A DNA stretch of 64,000 nt, taken from the NCBI RefSeq assembly GCF_025151535.1, contig NZ_CP102288.1, positions 2,010,501-2,074,500 of the forward strand. Direction: 5' to 3'. How positions within the stretch are numbered: the stretch's first letter is position 1; each line of letters starts with the position of its first letter. Origin of the DNA: Segatella copri DSM 18205 (GTDB lineage Bacteria > Bacteroidota > Bacteroidia > Bacteroidales > Bacteroidaceae). The position numbers were made by a program, and so were the translations under genes. Of this stretch, positions 6,886-16,360 are shown one piece after another. Below the pieces are notes generated by a model. It was given only the letters and a program-made list of their open reading frames with translations, was not told where the DNA came from and made no database searches.

Positions 6886-9800
6886 TTACTTTAAATATTT
6901 GTCCAAGATGGCTTGCTTGGCAGAGGAAGCATTGGCAACGTACTGCTTAGCCTTTGAGATTTCTTCATCTATCTTGCTCAACTTTTCGACGACTTCTTTT
7001 TGGACTTCTATTGATGGAACCTGAATTATCAAAGAACGTATTCGTTCTGTCGAAGCTCTGTTAGCACGAGAAAATCGTTGCTTTTCGCCTTCTTTTTGTA
7101 GCGGATATACAAGATAACGAGATAAAACTTCGTTCTCATTCAATACTCGAATTACGCCACAATGATCTGTAGGACAGAATAACTGATCTTTACCAATAAA
7201 GTTCACCATCCAATCACCATCTATACCCCATAAAACAGAAGGTTGAGAGAAATCATTTAAAACAGAATGCTCAGACTTTCCAAAAGACTCAAAAACATTG
7301 GCACTATAAATGTCAAAACGTCCCGTATCTACAACTTCTTTCTTCAACACTCTTCGTCCAATAGATATATTAAAAACAGCAGAATCCAATCTCAAAGCCC
7401 TATTAGCTTTTGATTGTGCATCTTCAAACAAATGTAACTTTCGTTCTTCATTATATTGAATTTGCTGCAAGAGCTCAACCATTCTGTTATTAACCTTCTC
7501 ACATTCCTCCACGATTTTCTTTTGAATATCCATTGGAGGAAGTGGAATCTCAAATGAACAATACTGTTGAGAGTTGATATTTTGTCTTGCAGTTCCACCC
7601 TTTGTCTTTTCTACCCAATCATTGTATTCTTTAGAACACAACAAATTATATACAAATAATGGAATTACTTTACTTTCATCAAATCTAAACCTAATGAGAT
7701 AACCTGCATATAAAGCCTTTCCATATTCATTTTTATAATAGAAAGCTTTACCGGCAGTCGCACCAGATCTTGCAAAAAGCACATCTCCTTCCTTTAATAT
7801 ATATTGCTTTTCTACTTCTGCAACAGTTTTCCAATCATCATTTAATGTACCATCCTCATTAATATCTGTGATTCGTATATAACGATAATCCATAAGAGGA
7901 TTTCCTTCTACAGCCTTTTGGTTTGCGCCATACTGAGGCGTACCATTTATGAGACTCCCAAGCTTTACCAAAGGAAACTTACTATCAAACTTTTCAACGG
8001 AAGAAACACTTGTCTTAAACTCTTTATTAAATGCTGTACGAGAGAAATCAATCATATCCACCAATTTTGCCTTACTTACATATTCAGCTAAATCGCTAGG
8101 AATCATTATATTTTCTCCCATAAAGTTTTTGCGAATCAATGTATTAATCTTATCATCATCAGCAAGATTAGAAGGATTAAACAAAGGAGTTTGAATTCCA
8201 CCAATACCACGAATCTGATTCATTGTATCGTCTTCTTCCTCATCCTCACTATCTTCATCCGTCTTACTTTTGCCAACATTGAGATATTGTATTCCCTCAT
8301 TACCTTTACTGCCACTCCATCCATAGCCTAAGAATGTCTTGATTCCTGCAGTTGTTGTAGGAGTCTTTATCAGTAATACCGGTTGTGATACAGTATAAGC
8401 CAAGACATAATAATAGACTTTTTCTTTCTCAATAGCAGTTACAAAATCCAAGAATGCCTGCTCCTTGATTTTATTCTGCTCCAACAAAGGTAAAGCCTTA
8501 TAAGCTTTTGTATTTGCACGTGAAAGATATTTATTTCTGATAGTCTTCGCTTCATCGCTAACATCTTTCATCGCATTTCTCTGATTGCCAAAGAATGAGA
8601 CATAATAAGCCTGCACAGTCTCTGTATTCAAGAAACTATCATTTATCGAGCCACCAATAAAAGCCTTGTAATCTTCCAATTTGTAATCACAATGTTTGCA
8701 ATAGCAATCCAACAGATACTCATCTTTATAGACTGCATTGGTTTCGTTTCTCTGTGCAAACCAGCTATCTACTCTATACTTATAATGCTCATAATCAGGA
8801 GTATTAGTCTCCTTACGACGTAAGAACATAGTTACTGTATTCGTACCCGTTTGCCCAAAAGTACCACTTCCAAATTCCGCCAAAGCAACAATATCGAAGT
8901 TTTTTAAAATAATTTCACGAGCATGAGCATGCATACCATTTCTATTAAGCATAGACACAGGCAAGATGATACCAGCCACACCTCCCGTCTTCATCAATTG
9001 CGCAGCTCTTTCTATAAAGAATGCCTCAATGACATTATTCTTATCAGTATTAACATTCGCATTATACAAAGAATAATGCTTGCGCTGCTCATCCGTAAGT
9101 GTATCCAAGAAACCAGAAACGGCATAAGGAGGATTAGCTACCAATACTTCGTATTTTCCATCATGCACATCAGGATGCTTTACCAAAGCATCTGCATAAA
9201 CGATATTTATGTCATCCTGTCCATACATGAAAGCTGAAACTTTTGATACTTTTGAAAGACGATACTCCTTTTCAATACCTGTGATTCGAGCATAATACTC
9301 CTCCAAAGGAATATCCTTACGATATTTTTCTACAAACTCCTTTATTCTAACAGCATACTCTGTAAGGAAATGGCCTGCTCCACAAGCATAATCAATAGCC
9401 CATGGAATATCTTCATTGTCTCTAATGATATGTTCCAAAGGCAAAGAAGAAACAATAAAACGAACAATAGGCATCGGAGTGAAGAATTGTCCCTCACTCT
9501 GCTTAATACCTCTATTCAAAAAACCTTCAAACAGATCTCCCAAAAACTGATTTTGCTTTGTACCATCTGTTTTCAAACGAATATCCTGGAGCATCTTCAC
9601 CATTTTTCTAAGCACAACTGCATTTTGGCGGAAGAGTTTCTCATTATGCACGCTAATGAAAGAAAAATCATTATCTGAGAAGAATTTCAATGCACGGAAA
9701 TACTCCTTAATAGTCTTCTTTGTTGCATCGGGATCATTCTTAAATCGTCTGAAAGCAAGATCTATCTGCTTATTTTCGATGTAAGTTACCTCTTCTTTCA

Positions 9801-10779
9801 AGAAACGCATCATACCATCGCGATAAAGTCGCTGCAAACGATCCTGAAGCTGGAAATCATCATCGTATGCAGTACCTTTCCAGTAGAAATGCAAATCTTC
9901 TGGATTATTGGTTTCGTCAACAACTTTTGCCAAAAAGAGATTGACCAGCTTATCAAAAGCATTCTCACGTCCACTCACATTATGCTGACGTAAAATTAAA
10001 GCAAACTCATGATACTTCTTCTGGATTTCATTATTATCAACCTCTGTCAAATCTTTGAGTGTATATTTATTTTTACCTATTTCGTATGGCAAGATATCAC
10101 TTTCAAACAAGCCTCTTGTTGCATGCTCACAACTATAGGTATCTCTCCATACACGATAACGTTGCTTGTCATTTTTATCTTGATAACTTTGGGCAGACTG
10201 GTCTGACTCCAACAAATCTTTGTTGTCTTGAACATTTATCAATTTATACTCAGACTTTATCTTTCCATCTACTATATCAGAAGTATAAAGACACAAAAAC
10301 TTAGTCTGAGGCTCCTGCTGAAAATAAGAGAATAGCTGCGCACCATCGTCTAAAGTATCATTCCAAGCGTCAGTAAATTGTGCACCAGCAGTCTTGCACT
10401 CTATGATAAGCAATGACTGTTTATCCACTTCACTACCAATTATCACATCATCAGAATATGTACGCACCCAAATGTCTGCAAAGCCACCTTTTTGACTATG
10501 TCCCAATTTCCATTGAGGTTCCAGCTCTATATGATTTGCACTATACCCCATAGACAACAATCTGTCCACACACTCTAAGACAACCAGATTTTCCGGATCA
10601 CTCAGATTGGAAGTTGTCTCACGAGTTACAGTAATACCACTATTCTCATAATAAATACGTCCTCTCTCCACATCAACCTGTAAGGGATGCAGAGTAGTAT
10701 CATACTTCTTTATATATTTATTACCTTCCAGTTTAAAGCCGAGAAGGTTTAACAATTCTCCTATTTGTTCTTTTACCAT
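6886..10779 (-). CDS. Single-chain restriction-modification protein: nuclease, N6-adenine methylase and specificity domains
   Basis: 1297 residues combining the three activities of a type I system in one chain, as in type IIG-like enzymes. Residues ~60-135 resemble the HsdR N-terminal PD-(D/E)XK fold (GGFADIWV, then LLIIECKTAG with E127-K129). Residues ~380-720 form an HsdM-like methylase: GQFFTP, motif I DYACGAGHF (463-471) and motif IV NPPY (549-552), specific for adenine N6. An acidic linker near 842-852 follows. Two HsdS-like target-recognition domains lie at ~935-1085 and ~1136-1265, each followed by a conserved helix (PPMDIQKKIVEECEKV and EVQKEVVEKLSKI), implying a bipartite target. No translocase helicase is present. 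A GIY-YIG gene follows in the operon. The frame is intact. Confidence 0.88.
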   Translation of the reverse strand: MVKEQIGELLNLLGFKLEGNKYIKKYDTTLHPLQVDVERGRIYYENSGITVTRETTSNLSDPENLVVLECVDRLLSMGYSANHIELEPQWKLGHSQKGGFADIWVRTYSDDVIIGSEVDKQSLLIIECKTAGAQFTDAWNDTLDDGAQLFSYFQQEPQTKFLCLYTSDIVDGKIKSEYKLINVQDNKDLLESDQSAQSYQDKNDKQRYRVWRDTYSCEHATRGLFESDILPYEIGKNKYTLKDLTEVDNNEIQKKYHEFALILRQHNVSGRENAFDKLVNLFLAKVVDETNNPEDLHFYWKGTAYDDDFQLQDRLQRLYRDGMMRFLKEEVTYIENKQIDLAFRRFKNDPDATKKTIKEYFRALKFFSDNDFSFISVHNEKLFRQNAVVLRKMVKMLQDIRLKTDGTKQNQFLGDLFEGFLNRGIKQSEGQFFTPMPIVRFIVSSLPLEHIIRDNEDIPWAIDYACGAGHFLTEYAVRIKEFVEKYRKDIPLEEYYARITGIEKEYRLSKVSKVSAFMYGQDDINIVYADALVKHPDVHDGKYEVLVANPPYAVSGFLDTLTDEQRKHYSLYNANVNTDKNNVIEAFFIERAAQLMKTGGVAGIILPVSMLNRNGMHAHAREIILKNFDIVALAEFGSGTFGQTGTNTVTMFLRRKETNTPDYEHYKYRVDSWFAQRNETNAVYKDEYLLDCYCKHCDYKLEDYKAFIGGSINDSFLNTETVQAYYVSFFGNQRNAMKDVSDEAKTIRNKYLSRANTKAYKALPLLEQNKIKEQAFLDFVTAIEKEKVYYYVLAYTVSQPVLLIKTPTTTAGIKTFLGYGWSGSKGNEGIQYLNVGKSKTDEDSEDEEEDDTMNQIRGIGGIQTPLFNPSNLADDDKINTLIRKNFMGENIMIPSDLAEYVSKAKLVDMIDFSRTAFNKEFKTSVSSVEKFDSKFPLVKLGSLINGTPQYGANQKAVEGNPLMDYRYIRITDINEDGTLNDDWKTVAEVEKQYILKEGDVLFARSGATAGKAFYYKNEYGKALYAGYLIRFRFDESKVIPLFVYNLLCSKEYNDWVEKTKGGTARQNINSQQYCSFEIPLPPMDIQKKIVEECEKVNNRMVELLQQIQYNEERKLHLFEDAQSKANRALRLDSAVFNISIGRRVLKKEVVDTGRFDIYSANVFESFGKSEHSVLNDFSQPSVLWGIDGDWMVNFIGKDQLFCPTDHCGVIRVLNENEVLSRYLVYPLQKEGEKQRFSRANRASTERIRSLIIQVPSIEVQKEVVEKLSKIDEEISKAKQYVANASSAKQAILDKYLK

Positions 10780-10812
10780 TTTAAGCAGAGCTTAGTTATT
10801 CCAAATTTGTTG

Positions 10813-10820
10813 CAAAGATA
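10813..10820 (-). promoter_or_regulatory. -7 element of the restriction-modification operon
   Basis: TATCTTTG read on the minus strand, about 34 nt upstream of the ATG. Confidence 0.7.
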
Positions 10821-11283
10821 GCAAAAATAATTAAGAAAGAACCCGATTTTAGATTATTTTCGCTTCATAAAATCAAAGTTTCTTCCTCTACAACTCTTAT
10901 CATCTACTACTTCACCATTAAGTTTGCCTTATATTCCTAACACATTTTGGAGATTTGAATCACAAGCAGCACTTCATATTCGGGCAATTTCTCCTCTATA
11001 CATTATATAATAGTGAGGTGTTCACAGATTTGAGACCAACTTATTTTTCTAGACACCATCTGGAAAATTTGAAGAGTCATCTTCTTTACTTTATCCATAA
11101 AACTATTTCTTTATATTTATACAAAATTGAGCCCACTTTAAAAAGGGGCTCAGTTCTTCACCATTTTTTCTCCCCATACCTTTTCCTTACCCTCTTTTAG
11201 AAAGAAAATCCTAGAATTTCTTGGCAGATTCAATAAAAAAGTGTATCTTCGCAGCAGATTTACAGAATCTAAATTGATAATTT
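10821..11283. other. AT-rich intergenic region, no gene seen
   Basis: Divergent spacer between the restriction gene and the Rpn-type gene. It holds a short hairpin TGAGCCC/GGGCTCA at 11128-11152 followed by a T-rich stretch, and TATCTTCG near 11240, a one-base variant of the -7 element that could serve the downstream gene. An open frame at 10955-11200 has no ribosome-binding site and no recognisable content. Confidence 0.5.
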
Positions 11284-12159
11284 ATGGGTAGATACATCAA
11301 CCCCTTTACCGATTGGGGCTTCAAGCGTCTCTTCGGTCAAGAGTTCAGCAAGGACTTGCTGATTAATTTTTTGAACGACTTGTTTGAAGGTGAGTTTCAA
11401 ATCAAGGACGTAACATTCAAGGATAAGGAACAGCTTGGAGATACTAATGATCTCCGTGGCTGCATCTTTGACATCTATTGTGTTACCGACGATGATAAGC
11501 ATTTCATCGTTGAGATGCAGAACAGATGGGTACCTTTCTTTGTGAACCGTTCCATCTATTATGCTAGTAAGGCTTTTGTTGCCCAACGCAAGAAGTTTGA
11601 TGAAGCAGGTAACCGCACTGCTGTTTTATACCAGTTTGTACCGGTGTATGTGGTTTGCATCATGAATTTTATGCCAAGGGAGCATGAGGTGACAAAGTTT
11701 AGGACAGACGTTGCTTTGAGGGAGAAGTCTAGTGACTCGATGTTTTCTGACAAGCTTCGTTTCATCTATCTTTCTCTTCCTTTCTTTGATAAGAGTGAGG
11801 AAGAATGCGAGACAGGTTTTGAAAAATGGATTTATGTTTTAAAGTATATGGAAGTATTGGAAAGATTGCCTTTTACGGCACAGAAAAAGATATTCGATCA
11901 TCTTGCTAAATTGGCGGATGTTCGTTGCTTGAGTAGTGAGGAGCAGGAAAAATACGATGAAAGTATTAAGGCTGTTGATGATTACTACTCCGGCCTTTAT
12001 GGCTCGTATGTTGAAGGCGAGGAAAAGGGTAGAGCGGAAGGTGAACTGTCTAAAGGTTTGGAAGTAGCCCGCAACTTGTTGGCAATGGGTATTTCTTGGT
12101 CTCAAATCATGCAGGCAACTGGATTGACAGAAGAACAATTGAAGCAACTTCAGTCGTAG
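11284..12159 (+). CDS. Rpn family PD-(D/E)XK nuclease (transposase_31/TIGR01784 type)
   Basis: 291-residue protein. The N-terminus RYINPFTDWGFKRLFGQE is the hallmark of the Rpn/PDDEXK transposase-like family, with the nuclease core at residues ~15-120: D in FKRLFG...IFDIYC, and the IVEMQNR strand supplying the E-x-Q catalytic pair. The C-terminus (GRAEGELSKGLEVARNLLAMG ends in short helical repeats) is usual. Relatives in Enterobacteria promote RecA-independent recombination; that role here is inferred only. The gene is isolated, monocistronic and followed by a long hairpin. Confidence 0.85.
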   Translation: MGRYINPFTDWGFKRLFGQEFSKDLLINFLNDLFEGEFQIKDVTFKDKEQLGDTNDLRGCIFDIYCVTDDDKHFIVEMQNRWVPFFVNRSIYYASKAFVAQRKKFDEAGNRTAVLYQFVPVYVVCIMNFMPREHEVTKFRTDVALREKSSDSMFSDKLRFIYLSLPFFDKSEEECETGFEKWIYVLKYMEVLERLPFTAQKKIFDHLAKLADVRCLSSEEQEKYDESIKAVDDYYSGLYGSYVEGEEKGRAEGELSKGLEVARNLLAMGISWSQIMQATGLTEEQLKQLQS

Positions 12160-12163
12160 TATT

Positions 12164-12219
12164 AGATTTCTGCCTGGTGCTTTGCCGGATTAATCCGACA
12201 AAGCACCAGACAGAAATCT
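12164..12219. terminator. 27-bp hairpin after the Rpn-type gene
   Basis: Arms 12164-12190 and 12193-12219 pair over 27 positions with two mismatches that would be G-U in the minus-strand RNA. No T-run on the plus side. Confidence 0.65.
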
Positions 12220-12274
12220 CCTTCAGCTCTATACACATTATATAATAAATAGGCAGATAAGTAATGCCCAAAGA

Positions 12275-12361
12275 AATCCAAAATACACTTTTCCGATAAA
12301 ACCAATAGTCGAAAACTACACTTTTCCTATGAAAATAGGGGGTTGGAAACCACACTTTTCC
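12275..12361. repeat. Three imperfect tandem units containing ACACTTTTCC
   Basis: Units of about 30 bp at roughly 12283, 12314 and 12350 share the core ACACTTTTCC preceded by AA and followed by an A-rich spacer. On the minus strand an open frame reads RKSVVF and YRKSVF in successive units, but no start signal supports translation. Confidence 0.5.
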
Positions 12362-12472
12362 GAAAAAAGCGGTATTTTACCCTTATAAAACATGGATTTT
12401 AACCCATAAACTACCCTTTTTAGTAAAGGAGTTTTTCATGGCATATTGTAAAGTACTTTTAAGGGATTAGAA

Positions 12473-13071
12473 AACCTTAATGACCGATAATGACCTTGAC
12501 CTTAATGACCTTATCCCCTAAATAGCCAGACTCCATTGTCAACAGAAAATCACATTACCCAAGCAAAAAATGACAAGAAAGACAGAATTGTTTTTTTCAG
12601 AGAAAGAAGGAGAAAAATGCTCTTAGGAGCAAGAAAAAGTGGTTCCGATGGCACTTTTCACCCCTTCAGAAAGCTAAAATAAGAGGGGTAAAAGGTAGGA
12701 TGAAAGGGGAAAAACGAGGAATTTCTTGATATATTTTGTCAAGATTCTCGTAAAACAGCAAGAAAAGCTTGGGTAGAGCGAAGGCGATTCCGTGTGTTTT
12801 AATAGCATTAAACGAGGGAACCAGAACAGTTCTACAAGCTACTATCAAATTGATTATCAACACGATACATTCAATACCACATTCTTCCAGAATAGCTTTC
12901 AGAAGCTCTATCGTGTCATTAAGGGTCAGGGTCATTAAGGGTCATTAAGAAAAAGCAAATGTCATTTAGAGCCATAGTATAATATAAATATATATTTATT
13001 ATTATACTATAGAGACATTTGCGCCCCCGAAAACCTTAATGACCCTTAATGACACTGACCCTTAATGACAC
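12473..13071. repeat. CCTTAATGAC repeat region with large inverted repeat
   Basis: Copies of CCTTAATGAC cluster at 12473-12521, and in inverse orientation at 12913-12949, then again at 13034-13071. Arms 12913-12949 and 13035-13071 are inverse complements over 37 bp with one mismatch, and the 85 bp between them is itself imperfectly palindromic (GCAAATGTC...GACATTTGC and ATAGTATAAT...ATTATACTAT). The 12522-12912 stretch inside holds no convincing gene. It looks like the ends of a small decayed mobile element or a protein-binding array; I cannot identify it. Confidence 0.6.
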
Positions 13072-13233
13072 CACCCCACATTTCCCCGCTTTTCAATCAT
13101 CAAAAGCAATCCAAGGTTACTTTTGCAATCAGATGCACAAATCAAAAACACTTATACCTCTACACATCAGCTACTTACGCACTATTTTTCAACATTCTAC
13201 CGGAAAAAGCTTGCTTTCTGCTTAGAATTTTTG

Positions 13234-13241
13234 TATCTTTG
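13234..13241 (+). promoter_or_regulatory. -7 element of candidate noncoding RNA
   Basis: TATCTTTG, perfect TAnnTTTG, with a TTG about 23 bp upstream; predicted start near 13247. Confidence 0.6.
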
Positions 13242-13246
13242 CACCG

Positions 13247-13400
13247 GCAATCGAAAGAACAGCCTTCTTGCCAAAAGTCGGTCATCTATGACGACCGAGG
13301 CTGGTCTTAATAGATGGCAGGCGCCGGTCATCAATGAAGACCACAAAAATGGGCAGGAAACGGCTTTCTGGGGAATTGTGATTCAAGGAACTCTTAAACG
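13247..13400 (+). ncRNA. Candidate structured noncoding RNA
   Basis: The stretch after a strong promoter has no ribosome-binding site or good ORF start but folds well: CAGCC (13260-13264) pairs with GGCTG (13299-13303), enclosing TCGGTC/GACCGA (13278-13283 / 13293-13298); TGGTCTT (13302-13308) pairs with AAGACCA (13337-13343), enclosing GATG/CATC. It is GC-richer than the surrounding spacer. The 3' end is not defined. A frame open across it (13123-13938) is the antisense shadow of the thioesterase gene. Family unknown. Confidence 0.35.
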
Positions 13401-13476
13401 CAGACTGAGCATGATCAACTTTAAGAACTTTCAAAACTTCAAGAAAGACTCCAGCATTACAAACAAGTGGGGAGAG

Positions 13477-13950
13477 TTATTCCTCCCCCTCTACCTTGCA
13501 GCAGTCGAACCCCATCTCCTTGGCTTTGTCAGGACCGAAGGTGAAGTAGATGGCTTCGCCCTCATCACAAACCTCGCCTTTAGAGTTCTCCAGAGTCAAG
13601 TGGATGGTGACGATATTGCGGCGCTGACTGGCGATGTGACCACGCACCGTAATCTGCGAATCGGTGGTCATCACAGGTTTCTTGTACTTCACGTTGAGCT
13701 GCATCGTCACACCCGTGGTCTGCAGTTTGCGGTTGATAACCCAGCCTGCCACTTCATCCATCAGCATACTGATGATTCCGCCATGCAGGGTATTGATCCA
13801 GCCCTGGTAATTCTCGCCGGGATTCCAGATGGTAAGTACATCCTCACCCTCTTCCCAAAACTCAAGATGCAATCCTACAGGATTGTTGGGGGCACAGCAA
13901 ACGCAGTTGTAGCCCTCCTTGTTCAAATATGGATTTAATATCTTCTTCAT
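13477..13950 (-). CDS. PaaI-family hotdog thioesterase
   Basis: 157-residue single hotdog-fold acyl-CoA thioesterase. The family signature LHGGIISMLMDEVAGW (about residues 55-70) contains the HGG and the downstream Asp/Glu used in catalysis; the rest of the fold (MQLNVKYKKPV, then SKGEVCDEGEAIYFTF) follows the normal order. Cysteines near the N-terminus (NCVCC) are unusual and could bind metal. The gene is monocistronic. The natural substrate cannot be told from the sequence; relatives act on phenylacetyl- or other aryl-CoA esters and on stray acyl-CoAs. Confidence 0.87.
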   Translation of the reverse strand: MKKILNPYLNKEGYNCVCCAPNNPVGLHLEFWEEGEDVLTIWNPGENYQGWINTLHGGIISMLMDEVAGWVINRKLQTTGVTMQLNVKYKKPVMTTDSQITVRGHIASQRRNIVTIHLTLENSKGEVCDEGEAIYFTFGPDKAKEMGFDCCKVEGEE

Positions 13951-14178
13951 TTTCTAACTTTTTTAAACAATGCAAAGGTACGAATAATATCTGATAAGAC
14001 AAAGTTTTTAAAAAATATTATTGTTGGTAGCCGTTTAATACCTAAAAATAAGGACAGAACCTTCCATCCATATAAGAGAACCACAATACCTAGAAATGAG
14101 GATAACAAAGAGCACTTGTCTATTTAGACTAAATAAAAATGCTAATTATTAAGTATTGCAGGATTTTGAAATACCCAG

Positions 14179-14186
14179 TACCTTTG
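14179..14186 (+). promoter_or_regulatory. -7 element of the porin gene
   Basis: TACCTTTG, giving a leader of about 64 nt. The rest of the 305-bp spacer 13951-14255 shows nothing else recognisable. Confidence 0.65.
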
Positions 14187-14255
14187 CAGCCTGAATTAGA
14201 ACGATGCTCGCAGACGGCGGGCAAGTGAACAAGAAATTATACAAAACATTAAGAA

Positions 14256-15296
14256 ATGAAGAGAATTATTTTTATTATTTTAGGCTGTATCCATATCTGC
14301 CTTGCTCATGCACAGAACTTTAACGGACAATATATTTCTGAATGGCAATGGGACCTGAACAAGAATACCAATCTGACTAACCAGCTGAGACTGGAACTGA
14401 GTGTTCCGATAGGAAAAGGAAAGGACTCGTTCGAGGCGGCAACGCTGCATGTGGCAAAGACCAACGATGGCATTATTGACGACTGGCAGGGCTTTTCGAA
14501 CATAGATGCGGATAATAATTTCGCCATGCTTGCCGTGCTGGGCTACATGCACGAGTGGAATTCGGGCCATCTGTTTGTGGGTGTGAGAAACGTGAACGAG
14601 GATTTCTTTACCTCTGATGTTACGGCACTATTCCAGAACAGTTCTGAGGGAATTTTTCCTACGGTTGCTTCAAGCTATCCGATAGCCAACTATCCGTATT
14701 CGGGCTTGACCCTTTACTTTGATGTAACCAAGGGAGGATGGACTTTCAGAAACAGTCTGTATAATGGTGCGGGATATAATGGCTGGAAAGCCCACGACAA
14801 TCCTTTCCTGGTTCGCCCGAAGAAGGATGGAATCTTCAATATGTCGCAGTTGGTGTATGAACATAAAGGTGGAAAATATTTTGCGGGTGCTGCCGTCCAT
14901 ACCCGTCAATATCCGATCAACGAGGATGGCGAAATGGTTTCTGCCGATGAATCCAAGGGCAAGACCACCTGTGCCTGGTGGATTTACGGAGAGCAGAGCG
15001 TTTGGAAGTCAGGTGACAAGAACATTTCGTGCATGGTGCAATATTCCGAGAACACCAGTCATCAGAATGCCTGCTACCGATGCGCAGAGTTGGACGGTGC
15101 CTATCAGGACGAGAAGAACGAGTGCGGCTTGTCGGGCCAGTACGCCCGCTTCCAGCAGGGTTCAGAATATTCGCTGGAAGTAACGTGGAAAAGACAGCTG
15201 ACGGAATCCATTTCCCTTCAGCCATCGTTCCAATACATCAAAAACGACAATGGAGATTTCACGTCGCTCAGTGCCCGACTCTATGTCAGTTTCTAG
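14256..15296 (+). CDS. OprB-like carbohydrate-selective outer-membrane porin
   Basis: 346 residues with a signal peptide (MKRIIFIILGCIHICLAHAQ, cleavage after AHAQ) and a beta-barrel ending in an aromatic residue (SLSARLYVSF), the outer-membrane insertion signal. The segment VGVRNVNEDFF followed by TALFQNSSEGIFPT and YPYSGLTLYFDV matches the central block of OprB-type porins, which pass sugars by diffusion. The gene stands alone and ends in an 11-bp tail-to-tail overlap with the next, convergent gene, so the two messages share antisense ends. Confidence 0.8.
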   Translation: MKRIIFIILGCIHICLAHAQNFNGQYISEWQWDLNKNTNLTNQLRLELSVPIGKGKDSFEAATLHVAKTNDGIIDDWQGFSNIDADNNFAMLAVLGYMHEWNSGHLFVGVRNVNEDFFTSDVTALFQNSSEGIFPTVASSYPIANYPYSGLTLYFDVTKGGWTFRNSLYNGAGYNGWKAHDNPFLVRPKKDGIFNMSQLVYEHKGGKYFAGAAVHTRQYPINEDGEMVSADESKGKTTCAWWIYGEQSVWKSGDKNISCMVQYSENTSHQNACYRCAELDGAYQDEKNECGLSGQYARFQQGSEYSLEVTWKRQLTESISLQPSFQYIKNDNGDFTSLSARLYVSF

Positions 15297-16311
15297 CAAT
15301 CCATTTCGGTAAGACCAGGGTGCCCATCACCAGGAAAGGGTAATAGAAGATGGCACGCCAGAGCATGGCGGCAAGGATGGCTACTGAGGCATCGGGCAGG
15401 AAATCGGCATAATAAAGGCGGAACATCAACTCTGCCACGCCACTTCCGCCAGGCGTAGGACTCAGAATGGAAATCATCCACATCACCCATTGGCGGCACC
15501 AAGCCACCAGCATGTTGCCCTGACAATGAAAGGCAATGAGAATAGCTATCACGATGGCGAATCTCGACAGCCACGCCAGGGAAGTATAACCCATCAGCTG
15601 CAGCCAGAATCTTCCGCCCTCCAGCTTTGCCTCCTCCGAAGCCATCGTCATCTCCTCGGAAAACTTCTCTACCTTGGGCAGGAATCTGCGAAGGAAAGGA
15701 ATCTTGCAGCATCCCTTCAATACCCAGCCCAGAATCTGAGGACGATGCAACAACAAGAGGTAGAGGATGGCCGTCCAGACAGCCACGATAAGGGTGCTGA
15801 CTATGAAGATAACCTGCACTCCGCCCTTAATCCATTCGTTCGTAGCATCCGCAGAAATCCCCACTCCATCAGCCAAGCTGAACAAGAGATGCGATGGAAC
15901 ACAGAAATAGAGCAGCACGCAACTGATGGCAAGAAAAGCCTCATCAGCCAGCAGGGCTGCAAACATGGTGAAGATACTTCTGCCCATAGAAACTCCCTCG
16001 CGATTGAGATAGACAAAAGCCAAACCACTTCCCCCCACCGCCGAAGGAGTGACAGCAGAAGTAAACTCGCAGAGCACATTGATGCGGAACGCCTCGGCTA
16101 CGGATAACTTATGCTGGCAGAGATGACGGAAACGGAGGGTGAGCATCAGATTCTGGACCGCAAAGAGCAACACGCCCATTACTACCCCCAGAAAGAACCT
16201 AGGAGACAAATCTATCCTGCTCAGAACTTCCACATCAAACTCCCGAATCATCATTCCAACAATGACCACCAGTCCGATGGAAGCCGCCAACCATAAATGC
16301 CATTTTTTCAT
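15286..16311 (-). CDS. Flippase-like integral membrane protein (LPG synthase TM / UPF0104 family)
   Basis: 341 residues with about eight hydrophobic helices from residue 5 on. The conserved family blocks are visible: FTSAVTPSAVGGSGLAFVYL (residues ~88-107) and, near the end, LSPTPGGSGVAELMF. These paired glycine-rich loops define the AglD/MprF-type flippase domain (PF03706). No catalytic aminoacyl-transferase domain follows, so the likely role is moving a lipid or lipid-linked substrate across the inner membrane; substrate unknown. Convergent with the porin gene. Confidence 0.85.
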   Translation of the reverse strand: MKKWHLWLAASIGLVVIVGMMIREFDVEVLSRIDLSPRFFLGVVMGVLLFAVQNLMLTLRFRHLCQHKLSVAEAFRINVLCEFTSAVTPSAVGGSGLAFVYLNREGVSMGRSIFTMFAALLADEAFLAISCVLLYFCVPSHLLFSLADGVGISADATNEWIKGGVQVIFIVSTLIVAVWTAILYLLLLHRPQILGWVLKGCCKIPFLRRFLPKVEKFSEEMTMASEEAKLEGGRFWLQLMGYTSLAWLSRFAIVIAILIAFHCQGNMLVAWCRQWVMWMISILSPTPGGSGVAELMFRLYYADFLPDASVAILAAMLWRAIFYYPFLVMGTLVLPKWIARN

Positions 16312-16360
16312 ATTATTCTCAAAATAAAACTATACCTTATTATATATAGTAATATAACGA

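Noticed and set aside
12107..12355. 82-codon minus-strand frame with RKSVVF repeats
   Set aside because: No start signal, crosses a terminator hairpin and the end of the Rpn-type gene; the repetition is better explained as a DNA repeat.
12666..12935. 89-codon minus-strand frame, hydrophobic product
   Set aside because: Its start lies inside the CCTTAATGAC repeat arm, there is no ribosome-binding site, and the product matches nothing I know; kept as repeat region instead.
13123..13938. 271-codon plus-strand frame
   Set aside because: More than half is antisense to the well-supported PaaI thioesterase, and the front part runs through a structured noncoding stretch.
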